Source: Streptomyces sp. CBMA291 | Lineage (GTDB): Bacteria > Actinomycetota > Actinomycetes > Streptomycetales > Streptomycetaceae | NCBI RefSeq assembly: GCF_014596525.1 | Contig: NZ_MSJP01000105.1 | Span: 123,125 to 187,124, forward strand | Length of the DNA: 64,000 nucleotides | Reading direction: 5' to 3' | In this document: positions 8,690-19,059 of the stretch, piece by piece | Numbering within the stretch: position 1 is the first letter of the stretch | Layout of the letters: each line of letters begins with the position of its first letter | Position numbers and translations under genes: made by a program | Notes under the pieces: generated by a model | Databases searched by the model: none | Seen by the model: only the letters and a program-made list of their open reading frames with translations | Told to the model about the DNA's origin: nothing

Positions 8690-9516
8690 AGAACACCCGT
8701 CCCGTGAAGGGCTCCCGCGCCAAGAAGAGCACCCCCTTCCGCGTCTCCCTTCCGCCCGGCCGCTGGGCGGTGCTGCCCGCCGCCGTCCTCGCGGGGGCCG
8801 TCCTCGGCGGGGGGTACGGGGCCTTCAGGACCCCGCAGTACGCGGCGACCAGTTATGTCATCGTCGTACCGGCGGAGCGGTCCGACCCGGCGAGCGCCGT
8901 CGGTTTCGCGCAGGCGTACGGGCGGGTGGCCGTCGACATCGCGGTGTCCGGCGACGCCCCGGTGTGGGCCGGGGTCGGCACCGACACCCTGCGCCGGAGC
9001 GTACGGGCGGAGACCTCCCCGGACGCGCCGATGATCTCGCTGACCGCCCGGTCGGAGAAGCCCGCGAAGGCGGTGGCCCTGGCCGACGGGGTGGCCCGCG
9101 CGCTCGTCCTGAACAGCGCGCACGTGGTGGAGAGCACGGGGGTGAAGGTCGTGCCGTTCTCCCGCGCCGCCAAGCCCGTCGCACCGGTCTCGCCCTCGCC
9201 TTCGCTCGCCGCCCTCGTCGGCGGCAGCGCGGGCGGTCTCCTCGCCGGCCTGGCACTGCTCGTCCGCCCCCGCCGCAACGGCGGACCCGGACGGAACGGC
9301 GAACCCCGGCGGGACGGCGACTTCCGGCACGACGGCGGGTCACAGCGGGACGCCAGGGCCCAGCGGGACGGCGGTGCCGCCACCGCACGGGAGGACGTCG
9401 CTCCGGCCACGCGGGGGGACGTCGCCCCGGCCACGCGGGAGGGCGTCGCTCCGGCCGTGCCCGCGTCCACCGCCGTGCCTTCCCCGGCGGCCGAGCACCA
9501 GCCGGAGGCGGTGTGA
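8686..9516 (+). CDS. Wzz/CapA-like chain-length (polysaccharide co-polymerase) protein
   Basis: 276 aa. A short basic N-terminus precedes one membrane helix (WAVLPAAVLAGAVLGGGYGA). An extracytoplasmic domain follows (YAATSYVIVVPAERSDP, SVRAETSPDAPMISLTARSE), then a second helix (LAALVGGSAGGLLAGLALL) near residues 175-200 and a cytoplasmic Arg/Gly/Asp and Ala/Pro-rich tail. This is the two-helix layout of Wzz and actinobacterial CapA proteins without the BY-kinase domain. It should set polymer length with the Wzy-like protein. The tail shows repeat-derived DVAPATRE units. Start and stop overlap both neighbours by four bases. Confidence 0.8.
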   Translation: MKNTRPVKGSRAKKSTPFRVSLPPGRWAVLPAAVLAGAVLGGGYGAFRTPQYAATSYVIVVPAERSDPASAVGFAQAYGRVAVDIAVSGDAPVWAGVGTDTLRRSVRAETSPDAPMISLTARSEKPAKAVALADGVARALVLNSAHVVESTGVKVVPFSRAAKPVAPVSPSPSLAALVGGSAGGLLAGLALLVRPRRNGGPGRNGEPRRDGDFRHDGGSQRDARAQRDGGAATAREDVAPATRGDVAPATREGVAPAVPASTAVPSPAAEHQPEAV

Positions 9517-10667
9517 GCCTGAGGTCCCCCACGGCCCTGCGGATCGAGGTGTGCCGTGACGAGGAGAGGTTCGGGCGGCTCGCGGCCGAGTGGACGGCGC
9601 TGTACGGGCGCTGTTCCGCCGCCACCCCCTTCCAGTCCCATGCCTGGCTGCACTCCTGGTGGCTCTCGTACGGCAGGCCCGGTGCGCTGCGGGTGGTGCT
9701 CGTACGGCGCCCGGACGGGGCACTCGTGGCCGCCGCGCCCCTGATGCGGGCCCGGGGGCCGCTGCCCGTCCTCACCCAGCTCGGCGGTGCGATCACCGAC
9801 TTCACGGACGTCCTCGTCGACGACGGCTGCCGGGCGGCGGCGCCCGCCCTCGCCCGGGGCATCGCGCGGGCCGCCCGGGGCGCGGTGGTCGACCTGCGGG
9901 AGGTACGGCCGGGGGCGGCGAGCGAACGGGTCTTCGCCCGCTGGCGGGGACCGCGCAGACGGCTGCCCGACTCGCTCTGTCTGGAGCTGCCCGCCCTGCC
10001 CATGGAGGGGCTCCTCGAACGCATCCCCTCCGGGAAGGCCCAGCGGGTCCGCGCGAAGCTGCGCAAGCTGGACGCCCTCGGCATCGACGCGCGGGTCGTC
10101 AGCGGCTCCGAGGTGCCCGCCGCCCTCGACCGGCTCCTGCGGCTCCACCGGCTCCAGTGGCAGGGGCGGGGGGTGACCGTCGAGCACACCAGTGAGCGGT
10201 TCGCCCAGCATCTCGTCCGCGCGGTGGGGCCGATGGTGGAGTGCGGGGACGCGATGGTCACGGAGTTCCGGCTCGCCGGGGACGTGGTGGCCGCCGATCT
10301 GACCCTGATGTCCCCCCGGCTCGCGGGTGGTTACCTGTACGGCGCCGATCCGGCGCTGCGGGCCCGCAAGGTCGACGTGGCCGCCATGCTCCTTCGGCAC
10401 GGCGCCGGGGAGACCAGCACCGGCGGGCGGTCCACCCTGAGCATGCTGCGGGGCACCGAGTCGTACAAGCACCACTGGCGGCCCGAGACCGTCGGCAACC
10501 AGCGGCTGCTGCTCACGGGACGCGGTACGGCCCCGCTGCTCTGGCTGCGCGCCGGGGTCGCGGGCGCGCGCCGCTGGGCCTCCCGGCAGGCGCGCGAGAA
10601 CACCCGGGTGGGGCAGGCGCTCGGCCGTGTCGCGACCTGGGCGGCGCGGTCCCGGGGCGGCGGGTGA
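9513..10667 (+). CDS. GNAT/BioF2-like (CelD-type) acyltransferase
   Basis: 384 aa. It resembles the BioF2/CelD group of double-GNAT proteins found in Gram-positive EPS loci: TPFQSHAWLHSWW near the N-terminus, LTQLGGAITDFTDVLVDD, then the second half with YLYGADPALRARKVDVAAMLL and LRGTESYKHHWRPE. It may acylate a sugar or amino-sugar of the polymer, or a lipid carrier. GTG 9513 overlaps the Wzz stop. This is the last gene of the EPS run; the GH26-like gene converges on it 55 bp later. The acyl donor cannot be read from the sequence. Confidence 0.75.
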   Translation: MSLRSPTALRIEVCRDEERFGRLAAEWTALYGRCSAATPFQSHAWLHSWWLSYGRPGALRVVLVRRPDGALVAAAPLMRARGPLPVLTQLGGAITDFTDVLVDDGCRAAAPALARGIARAARGAVVDLREVRPGAASERVFARWRGPRRRLPDSLCLELPALPMEGLLERIPSGKAQRVRAKLRKLDALGIDARVVSGSEVPAALDRLLRLHRLQWQGRGVTVEHTSERFAQHLVRAVGPMVECGDAMVTEFRLAGDVVAADLTLMSPRLAGGYLYGADPALRARKVDVAAMLLRHGAGETSTGGRSTLSMLRGTESYKHHWRPETVGNQRLLLTGRGTAPLLWLRAGVAGARRWASRQARENTRVGQALGRVATWAARSRGGG

Positions 10668-10722
10668 GCCCGCCGCCCCGCCCGGTCGGAAGGGCCCGGT
10701 AGACAGGGCCCGGCAGACCGGA

Positions 10723-12102
10723 TCAGAAGCGCCAGGGCACGTGCAGGCTGCCCCGCAGGAAGCCCCCGGACACACAGACCGGCCCGTCGACCAGCCCCCA
10801 CGCCCCGAGCCCCGTGTCCAGACAGCCGACCACGTCCCCGGCCCCTGACCCTGCCCCGGCACCGGCCCCCGCCCCGGATCCGGTCCCGGTCCCCGATCCG
10901 GGCTGGACTCCCGGCTGGGGCCCGGTGCCCTGGCCGGGCCCGGTGCCGGGACCGGTCTCCGGTACGGGGTCGGGCTCGGGCCAGGACTCGGGGGCGGGCG
11001 CGGTCCCGGGCCCCGGTCCCGGTTCGGCCGGAAGCGTCGGCCCCGTCCCGTACAGCATCCGCCGGTACAGCGCCGACGACTTGGGGTTGTCCTCGCACCG
11101 CCAGACGCCGTGCGGGCAGTAGTCGGAGATCGTCTGGTAGAGCGGCCGGTGCAGCTTCATCCACTCCAGCATGCTCCGCAGGTACTCCTGGTTGTCGCCG
11201 TTCCGGAACAGCCCCCACTCGGGGTAGGAGATCCGCTTCCCGTGCGCGGCGGCGAAGTCGACCTGGGCCTTGAGCCCGTACGGCTCCGTCACGTGCTGGG
11301 CGAACGTCGAGCCCCGGGGCTGGTCGTAGGAGTCCATCCCGATGACGTCGACGACGTCGTCGCCCGGGTAGCACGCGGTCCAGGGAACGGCGTCGAGCCC
11401 CCGGGCCGGAGCGAAGTCGAAGCGGAACCGCTGGCCGGGCACGGACCGCATCACGGTGACGATCCGGCTCCAGTACGCCCTCCACGCGGCGGGGTCGGGG
11501 GCGCAACGATGGCTGTAGGTACTGCCGTTCATCTCCCAGCCGAGGACGACGATGGTGTCGGGGGCGCGGAGGGCGACGAGGCGCCGGGCGAGGGTGCCGA
11601 AGTGGTGGTCGTAGGCGCCGGCGGCGCCGGTCCTCAGCTCCCGGCGGACCTCGGCGTCGGAGAGCCCGTCCTCGTTGCGCTCCAGCATGGGCACGTTGAG
11701 GACGAACACCCGGTCGGGTTTCTCCTCGCGCCACCGCGTCCAGGCCGCGAGGAACCGCGGGGAGCCCTCGATGTTCTGCCAGAGGTCGCCGGGGAGGTAG
11801 GTGTGGGCGACGCGGAGTTCGCGTCCGCCGAGCCACCGCTGGAGTTCTCCGATACGGGAGACCCCGGGGTCGTCCGAACCGAGGAAGGCGCCCATCGCGC
11901 CACCGGGGACCGGTGCGGAGTCCTGGCCCGGGGCGGAGTCCCGACCGAGGGGGGCGCCCTGGCCCGGGGCGGAGTCCTGGCTGGTGGCGGGGGGTTCGGC
12001 GGCGCGGGCGGGGGACGGCGTCGCGACGGAGCCCGAGGCGAGGAGGCCGGCGGTGAACACCCCCAGCCAGGCTCGTGTCGCCCTCCTGCGGACAGTCGCC
12101 AT
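10723..12102 (-). CDS. Secreted GH26-like glycoside hydrolase
   Basis: 459 aa with a twin-Arg-containing signal peptide (RRRATRAWLGVFTAGLLA, cut after ARA). The catalytic domain matches the GH26 (beta-mannanase/endo-glycanase) plan: VLGWEMNGSTYSH, with the Glu-Met-Asn acid/base region, and ISYPEWGLFRNGDN, whose Glu would be the nucleophile. A Pro/Gly/Thr linker (PEPDPVPETGPGTGPG and similar) joins it to a short C-terminal segment with two Cys. Convergent with the EPS operon, it may trim or release that polymer. The AAGGAG site before the ATG at 12102 decides the start over longer frames. Confidence 0.75.
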   Translation of the reverse strand: MATVRRRATRAWLGVFTAGLLASGSVATPSPARAAEPPATSQDSAPGQGAPLGRDSAPGQDSAPVPGGAMGAFLGSDDPGVSRIGELQRWLGGRELRVAHTYLPGDLWQNIEGSPRFLAAWTRWREEKPDRVFVLNVPMLERNEDGLSDAEVRRELRTGAAGAYDHHFGTLARRLVALRAPDTIVVLGWEMNGSTYSHRCAPDPAAWRAYWSRIVTVMRSVPGQRFRFDFAPARGLDAVPWTACYPGDDVVDVIGMDSYDQPRGSTFAQHVTEPYGLKAQVDFAAAHGKRISYPEWGLFRNGDNQEYLRSMLEWMKLHRPLYQTISDYCPHGVWRCEDNPKSSALYRRMLYGTGPTLPAEPGPGPGTAPAPESWPEPDPVPETGPGTGPGQGTGPQPGVQPGSGTGTGSGAGAGAGAGSGAGDVVGCLDTGLGAWGLVDGPVCVSGGFLRGSLHVPWRF

Positions 12103-12312
12103 GACCACTCCTTCCTCTCGGACACCTGGTGGCGATGCGCCCATCTGACGCTCGGAAGGTATTCCGGGCCCGCCGACCTGATATTCGATTCCGCCATGCC
12201 CACTGGGCCGTTGGAGGAATTCATCGCCCGGTCGGCGCACGCGGGAGCGGAGTGGAGCGGACGGGAGAGTGGGAGGAAATGCCCGGCACGGCATCTCGCG
12301 AACACGGAGAAG

Positions 12313-12350
12313 GGCCGGTCACCGGAGCGGACGCGCTCGGGTGACCGGCC
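12313..12350 (-). terminator. Terminator of the chaplin gene
   Basis: 11-bp perfect inverted repeat ggccggtcacc / ggtgaccggcc separated by 16 bp, immediately after the chaplin stop on its strand. Confidence 0.7.
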
Positions 12351-12374
12351 CCGGATTCCTGGGGACCGCTGGGG

Positions 12375-12608
12375 TCAGGCGTTGATACAGGTGTTGCCGA
12401 ACGCCGGGTTGAGCAGGGCGATGATGTTGACGCTGTTGCCGCAGATGTTGATCGGAACGTGGATCGGAACCTGGACCACATTGCCGGAGAGCACGCCCGG
12501 CGAACCGACGGCGAGGCCTTCCGCTCCGGCGTCGGCGAAGGCGGGCGAGGCCGCACCCATGGCCATGATGATTCCGGCGACGACGGCAGCGGCCTTCTTG
12601 CAGTTCAT
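12375..12608 (-). CDS. chpD: Short chaplin
   Basis: 77 aa: a secretion signal ending ASPAFA, then one chaplin domain of about 50 aa (AEGLAVGSPGVLSGNVVQVP, two Cys, and NPAFGNTC). Short chaplins are secreted, assemble into amyloid fibrils and make the aerial hypha surface hydrophobic. The two Cys form the disulfide seen in the family. There is no LPXTG sorting signal, so this is not a cell-wall anchored long chaplin. It lies next to rodlins as chpD does in S. coelicolor, which is the basis of the symbol. Confidence 0.9.
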   Translation of the reverse strand: MNCKKAAAVVAGIIMAMGAASPAFADAGAEGLAVGSPGVLSGNVVQVPIHVPINICGNSVNIIALLNPAFGNTCINA

Positions 12609-12723
12609 TTCTTTCTGCGTCCTTTCGATTGCGGAAGACTTTCACGGAACACAACGAACATGCCGCACAGAGGAAACCCGGACAACGGAAGAGCTGGTTG
12701 TTCACTCCGTTGCGGGCATGGCA

Positions 12724-12762
12724 CTGGGCCGGAAGAGAACGGACGCCCTCTTCCGGCCCAGC
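12724..12762 (-). terminator. Terminator of the minus-strand rodlin
   Basis: Perfect 14-bp arms ctgggccggaagag / ctcttccggcccag around a short loop, just past the rodlin stop. Confidence 0.75.
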
Positions 12763-12777
12763 GACGCACCGTGCGGA

Positions 12778-13188
12778 TCAGCTGTTGCCGATGCCGTTCC
12801 CGGAGAGGACCGGGATGTCGTCCAGGACGTGCGACAGCGTCTCGTCGCCCTTGGCCTGGGTCGAGTTCTCCGCGCACTGCTGGTTCTGCGGCGAGGCGAG
12901 GACGTTGACGTCCTGCACGGCGATCGGGATGGCGCCGATGAGCGAACCGACGTTCGCCTTGATGGGGGCGCCGAGACAGAGCTTGTTCAGCGTGCCCTGG
13001 ACGGCCTCGAACTGGGGGCTCATGTCGCCCGCGGTCGTCGAGTTGCCGAAGGACTGGCGCGCGGCGTTGCCGCTGAGCGAGGTGGTGCCGCCGTCGTCGG
13101 CGATGGCGAACGCCGGGGAGGCCGCCACCGCGGAAGCGCCGACAACAGAGGCCGTGACAGCCGCGGCCGCCATAATCTTCTTGATCAC
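12778..13188 (-). CDS. rdlA: Rodlin
   Basis: 136 aa. A cleavable signal (IKKIMAAAAVTASVVGASA to SPAFA) is followed by the rodlin domain: SFGNSTTAGDMSPQFEAVQG, NKLCLGAP, AVQDVNVLASPQNQQC and ENSTQAKGDETLSHVLDD. Rodlins align chaplin fibrils into paired rodlets on aerial hyphae and spores. I chose the GTG start (VIKK) because a longer frame has no secretion logic and the GTG has GGAA upstream. It is divergent from the next rodlin across 220 bp, as in the rdlA/rdlB pair of S. coelicolor. Which copy is the true rdlA orthologue is uncertain. Confidence 0.85.
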   Translation of the reverse strand: MIKKIMAAAAVTASVVGASAVAASPAFAIADDGGTTSLSGNAARQSFGNSTTAGDMSPQFEAVQGTLNKLCLGAPIKANVGSLIGAIPIAVQDVNVLASPQNQQCAENSTQAKGDETLSHVLDDIPVLSGNGIGNS

Positions 13189-13408
13189 GGTGATTCCGTT
13201 CCTGTGTCCCACCAATCGACCTGATTGATGCGACCGGAACAACTGCGCTCCCCGGCTTTGGTTCCGGCCCTTCACCCGTTCGACTGGAGGCACGTTTCGC
13301 GCTGCCGCGCGCGCTCCGCCGAAGGAGTGATACGGCGGAACCCTTGCCGCCGCCCGCAGTTGACCGGATAGCTCCCTGCACGGAGCCGGTTCTATGAAGG
13401 GAACTACC
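13189..13408. promoter_or_regulatory. Divergent rodlin promoter region
   Basis: This 220-bp gap must hold both promoters of the divergent rodlin pair. It is less GC-rich than the genes. I see no clear -10/-35 pair or palindrome that I would assign to a known regulator. Confidence 0.4.
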
Positions 13409-13819
13409 GTGATCAAGAAGGTTATGGCCACCGCGGCCGCGACCGTCTCCATCGTCGGCGTCTCCGCTGTGGCGGCCTCCCCGGCGCTCGCCATCGGCAA
13501 CGACGGCGGCACCACCTCGCTCAGCGGCAACCTCGCGCACCAGGAGTACGGAAACGCCACCACCTTCGGCAACATGAGCCCCCAGTTCGCGCTGGTCCAG
13601 GGCTCTCTGAACAAGCCGTGCATCGGTCTGCCGGCCAAGGTCAACGCCGGTTCGCTCATCGGCCTCGTCCCGATCGCGGTCCAGGACATCAACGTGCTGT
13701 CCTCCCCGCAGAACCAGCAGTGCACCGAGAACTCGACGCAGGCCAAGGGCGACGAGCCGCTGTCGCACCTGCTGGAGGACATCCCGATCCTCTCGGGCAA
13801 CGGCGTCGGCAACAGCTGA
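13409..13819 (+). CDS. rdlB: Rodlin
   Basis: 136 aa from GTG 13409 (VIKKVMATAAA); GAAGGGAA lies 8 bp before it, which favours this over the ATG 15 bp upstream. The signal peptide ends near SPALA. The mature domain has YGNATTFGNMSPQFALVQG, NKPCIGLPAKVNAG and NQQCTENSTQAKGDEPL. Same role as the other rodlins. The 3' 250 bp is about 94% identical to the rodlin at 14400, much closer than either is to the minus-strand copy. A hairpin terminator follows. Confidence 0.9.
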   Translation: MIKKVMATAAATVSIVGVSAVAASPALAIGNDGGTTSLSGNLAHQEYGNATTFGNMSPQFALVQGSLNKPCIGLPAKVNAGSLIGLVPIAVQDINVLSSPQNQQCTENSTQAKGDEPLSHLLEDIPILSGNGVGNS

Positions 13820-13866
13820 TCCGCCGCCCCGGGCCACGGCGTTCAGACGCCGGAGCCCACACGTCA

Positions 13867-13891
13867 GGGGCCGCCCTCCGGGGGCGGCCCC
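13867..13891 (+). terminator. Rodlin terminator
   Basis: ggggccgccc / gggcggcccc, 10-bp arms with a 5-base loop followed by ttt, about 50 bp after the stop. Confidence 0.75.
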
Positions 13892-13921
13892 TTTCGCGTA
13901 TCGGTTCGATGTCCACCGGGT

Positions 13922-14128
13922 TTACCAGGTGGGCCAGACCGGTGTCGCCATCAGCCGCTCCCATTCCCGGTCCGGCATTCCCGGGACCGTCCGCCCGGCC
14001 CGCGCCCACTGGTCCGCCAGGGCCGAATACACCGGGAAGGGAGTGTGGTCCGCCGGGGCGGGACCACTCCTGTGCCGGCTCCTCGGAATGAAGGCCATCC
14101 GCTCCCATTTCCCGGGATCCGGCGCCAT
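13922..14128 (-). CDS. Small conserved-looking protein of unknown function
   Basis: 68 aa, start chosen by a strong AAGGAGCG ribosome site about 7 bp before the ATG. It is soluble, without signal or helix-rich membrane segment, and rich in Arg, Pro and Trp (KWERMAFIPRSRHRSG, PVYSALADQWARAGRTVPG, DREWERLMATPVWPTW). I recognise no family. It sits between two rodlins on the opposite strand; its end lies 30 bp past the rodlin terminator. Confidence 0.55.
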   Translation of the reverse strand: MAPDPGKWERMAFIPRSRHRSGPAPADHTPFPVYSALADQWARAGRTVPGMPDREWERLMATPVWPTW

Positions 14129-14399
14129 CTTCGCTCCTTCCGCTGCGATTCCCGCATCATTACACAGGCCGCCGGGGAGGGTGATTCGCCGCCGCCCCGC
14201 CGTGTCGCGCCTACGGGTGCGCAGACGGCCGAAATACCGTACGGAGTTCACGAACACACCCGTACGGAGTTCACGGCCGCGCCCGCACGCGGTTTCTGTT
14301 CGTAGTCCGTCCGGTGGACATCGCGGAACCTCCGGGCTTCTGACCGGTTGATCAGTACGGCTCGGCACTCAGCGAGCCACAATCCGAAAGGCCTGAACA

Positions 14400-14807
14400 A
14401 TGAAGAAGCTGTTGGCTACGGCTGCTGTAGCCGCGTCGGTCCTCGGCGTGACGGCGACGGGTGCCGGTCAGGCGCTCGCCATCGCCGATGACGGGGGCAC
14501 CACCTCTTTCAGCGGCAACGGCGCGCTCCAGTCGTTCGGCAACTCCGCCACCTACGGCAACATGAGCCCGCAGTTCGCGCTCGTCCAGGGTTCCCTGAAC
14601 AAGCCGTGCATCGGTCTGCCGGCCAAGGTCAACGCCGGTTCGCTCATCGGTCTCATCCCGATCGCGGTCCAGGACGTCAACGTGCTGTCCTCCCCGCAGA
14701 ACCAGCAGTGCACCGAGAACTCGACGCAGGCCAAGGGCGACGAGCCGCTGTCGCACATCCTGGACGACATCCCGGTCCTCTCGGGCAACGGCGCCGGCAA
14801 CAGCTGA
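14400..14807 (+). CDS. Third rodlin
   Basis: 135 aa with signal peptide MKKLLATAAVAASVLGVTA to GQALA and the complete rodlin domain (SFGNSATYGNMSPQFALVQG, NKPCIGLPAKVNAGSL, NQQCTENSTQAKGDEPL, GNGAGNS at the end). GAAAGG stands about 9 bp before the ATG. The mature part is nearly the same as the 13409 rodlin, while the signal peptides differ, as expected of duplication followed by gene conversion limited to the 3' half. A 14-bp stem terminator follows. Confidence 0.9.
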   Translation: MKKLLATAAVAASVLGVTATGAGQALAIADDGGTTSFSGNGALQSFGNSATYGNMSPQFALVQGSLNKPCIGLPAKVNAGSLIGLIPIAVQDVNVLSSPQNQQCTENSTQAKGDEPLSHILDDIPVLSGNGAGNS

Positions 14808-14830
14808 GCCCCGTCGACCGGTGCGGTTCG

Positions 14831-14865
14831 GCCCCGCCCTCCCCTTCTCAGGGGGAGGGCGGGGC
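14831..14865 (+). terminator. Terminator of the third rodlin
   Basis: Perfect arms gccccgccctcccc / ggggagggcggggc with a 7-base loop, 24 bp after the stop. It may serve both strands, since the DUF255 gene ends just beyond. Confidence 0.8.
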
Positions 14866-14898
14866 CGTCCCGTTTCCCGGCCCCGGACGGGGCCCTGT

Positions 14899-16920
<2,022 letters not shown>

Positions 16921-17009
16921 GACCCCATCCTCGCGCACCGGCCCGAGCCCTGCCCGTGCGCCACAGGCGACCTGGCTGAAGGGTGCTCCTCGGCGGTCGC
17001 CGCGTGTGC

Positions 17010-17354
17010 CTACGCCGAGGACGTACCCGCTGCGCTCCGGACCGCGGACCGGGCCCTCCAGTAGGCGGCGGTGTCCTGTCCGTTCTGCATCGCAGTGAAC
17101 TCGCCGGTCCTCCGGGCGAGGGCGGCGGCTGGCGCCTCGCCCTCGATGCAGGACTCCAGAGCGATGCTCAGCGCACCACCGCTGAGGAACTCGGCGTACC
17201 CGCGTACGGACTCGACAATCATGAAACCGGCAGGATCGCCGTGTACCAGCGCGTTGCGGACGCGGCTCCGTCGCCCCTCCAAGACGATGCCCTGAGCGGC
17301 GTACCTCTCAAGCAGGGTCCGGTATCCGGCGTGATCGCTCACGCTGGAGAACAT
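17010..17354 (-). pseudogene. Probable 3' fragment of an unknown gene
   Basis: 114 aa from the first ATG, but coding-like sequence (HERAWISL) runs about eight codons further upstream in the same frame with no start, so I read it as the tail of a larger gene. RSRVRNALVHGDP resembles the Arg-X4-His-type motif near the end of HEPN-like proteins; that is a weak hint. The five-prime part is missing and the next 220 bp upstream gives only Arg-rich non-coding translation. Confidence 0.4.
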
Positions 17355-17577
17355 CAGGCTGATCCAGGCGCGCTCGTGCCGCGCGCGCCGAGCAGACCGA
17401 ACACCTCGCCTGGTGCGAGTGCCGCGTACGCCGCGGGCGAGCGCCGAAGCAATGCGCGGACCGGGTACGAGGAGAGCCCGGTCGGCTGTTTCGGAAGGCT
17501 GTCGACCTCATGTGATCCGAATCGCGAAGGCTCTGGCTGCGCCAGCGGATCATTTCTTCACCTCCGCCATGTAATAG

Positions 17578-17871
17578 ATGTTGTCGTACACTCTGGACAT
17601 GAAGCCGACCCGCGCCGGGATCACCGAGAACATCTCCGTGTCCATGCCCACCGAGCTGGTCAGTGAGCTTCGCTCTCGCACCGGCCGCCGCGGGCTGTCC
17701 AGCTACATCACCGAGGCCGTCAGGCACCAGCTCGCCATGGACGGGCTCGCCGAGATCGTGGTGTCCCACGAGGAGGAGCACGGCGCGCTCACGGAGCAGG
17801 AGATCGAAGCCGCTCGTCGCGAGCTGTTCGGTGACGTGAACGCCGAGGGTGTCGAGCGGGGCGCCGCGTGA
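17578..17871 (+). CDS. Ribbon-helix-helix antitoxin-like protein
   Basis: Up to 97 aa from ATG 17578; ATG 17599 (MKPTRAG) is an equally good start and neither has a clear ribosome site, so the message may be leaderless. The RHH fold is suggested by ITENISVSMPTELVSELRSR followed by GLSSYITEAVRHQLA. The C-terminal third is acidic (EEEHGALTEQEIEAARRELF), as expected for toxin neutralisation. It overlaps the PIN gene by four bases (GTGA), the normal antitoxin-first arrangement. Confidence 0.75.
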   Translation: MLSYTLDMKPTRAGITENISVSMPTELVSELRSRTGRRGLSSYITEAVRHQLAMDGLAEIVVSHEEEHGALTEQEIEAARRELFGDVNAEGVERGAA

Positions 17872-18275
17872 AGGAGCAGCCGGCCCGCTCGCTGGTGCTC
17901 GACTCCGAGGCGCTCTCCCTGCTGCTGCGCAACGACCGCAAGATGGCGGCTCGCATCGAAGCATCCCGGCAGGCTGGAGTTCCCGTCTTCGTGTCTGCGC
18001 TGACCATCGTCGAAGCCGCGCATGGGAAGACCGACCTGGCGCGCTTGAAGTGGCTGATCTCCCGGCTCCGGGTGGAACCCGTCAGCCAGGAGGACTCCCT
18101 GACCGCGGTGAGGTTGCTTCAGGATGCCGGCGGGCTACACGGGCACAAGTACGCGATCGACGCCCTCGTCGCCGCGCTCGCGCTTCGTGTGCCGGCTCCC
18201 GTGATCGTTCTGACCTCCGACCGTGACGACTGGTCGAAGCTCTGCGGGAAGCGCGTCATCATCAGGGATGTGTGA
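17868..18275 (+). CDS. PIN-domain (VapC-like) toxin
   Basis: 135 aa. The four acidic positions of a PIN nuclease are present: LVLDSEALSLLL (Asp), ALTIVEAAHG (Glu), KYAIDALVAALA (Asp) and LTSDRDDWSKL (Asp). VapC toxins cleave RNA in the absence of antitoxin. Start GTG 17868 is set by the overlap with the antitoxin. The gene appears complete. It borders decayed sequences, so it may be the survivor of an island end. Confidence 0.8.
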   Translation: MKEQPARSLVLDSEALSLLLRNDRKMAARIEASRQAGVPVFVSALTIVEAAHGKTDLARLKWLISRLRVEPVSQEDSLTAVRLLQDAGGLHGHKYAIDALVAALALRVPAPVIVLTSDRDDWSKLCGKRVIIRDV

Positions 18276-18302
18276 GCACCCTCGACCACTGGGTTTGCGA
18301 GT

Positions 18303-18446
18303 TCACTGACACCAGCGCCACGCGGAGTAGCCGACCGGCAGCAGGACGGGCACGTCGCGCCGTTTCGCTTCCTCGAACGCTTCGGGTCCCCACGGCCACC
18401 AGCCGACCGAGTTGTCGGCGTGCTGAAGCAGATACGGCGAGGTCAG
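18303..18446 (-). pseudogene. Decayed DUF255 N-terminal stub (copy A)
   Basis: Minus-strand translation reads TSPYLLQHADNSVGWWPWG, FEEAKRRDVPVLL, PVGYSAWRWCQ, then a stop. This matches residues 8-55 of the YyaL-type protein at 14899, but the CHWCH site is ruined (AWRWCQ). No start is left; the 5' end merges with the Uma2 fragment. It is closer in sequence to copy B at 41015 than to the intact gene. Confidence 0.75.
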
Positions 18447-18884
18447 CGCCTCCAACGCCACAACCGGCCGGCCCGGCTCCTTGCCAACGCCCTGGACGCC
18501 GCCGCGGGCCCGGACTGGAACGCCGACACGGACTTCGACGTCCGTTTACAGGACGTGCCGCTCACCAACCGCCGTCCGGACGTCACCGTCTACCGGGCGG
18601 ACACCATCGACCTCACGCCCACCCGCCCCGCGCACGTCCTCCTGGTCGTCGAGGTCGTGTCGCCCGGCTCGGAGACCACCGACCGGATCGTGAAGGTGGA
18701 CCAGTACGCCAAGGCGGGCATCCCCTTCTACTGGCGAGTCGAACAGGCCGCCACCGGTGTCCCGATCGTCTACACCCACGTCCTCGACCCCGCCACCAAG
18801 GCTTACCGGGACGGCGAGGTGTTCACCGGCGCCGTGAAGGCCGTCGCGCCATTTCCTGTCGCTGTCGATCTTGGCGTCCTGTAG
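18420..18884 (+). pseudogene. N-terminally truncated Uma2-family gene
   Basis: From about base 18450 the frame gives a Uma2 (DUF820, PD-(D/E)XK-like fold) protein: LTNRRPDVTVYRAD, LLVVEVVSPGSETTDRIVK, YAKAGIPFYWRVE. The usual first 40-50 residues are missing and the open frame instead begins inside the antisense of the DUF255 stub. I therefore call it a truncated gene, though translation from ATG/GTG codons near 18420 is possible. Function of the family is unsettled. Confidence 0.65.
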
Positions 18885-19059
18885 GGGCAGCGAGAGGTCA
18901 TCCGCCGTCGTTGCTTGACCGTTGGCCCACGCGTCGTTGTTCTTCGCGGGCCGATCGAGGCGGGCCGTCTCCGTTTCGGGAGAGTCCGTGGTGGTGAACT
19001 CGTCGCCGCGAGGCCGGTGTGAGGGCGACAGCGTGAATACCCGTCGGCAGGCGGCCCGT

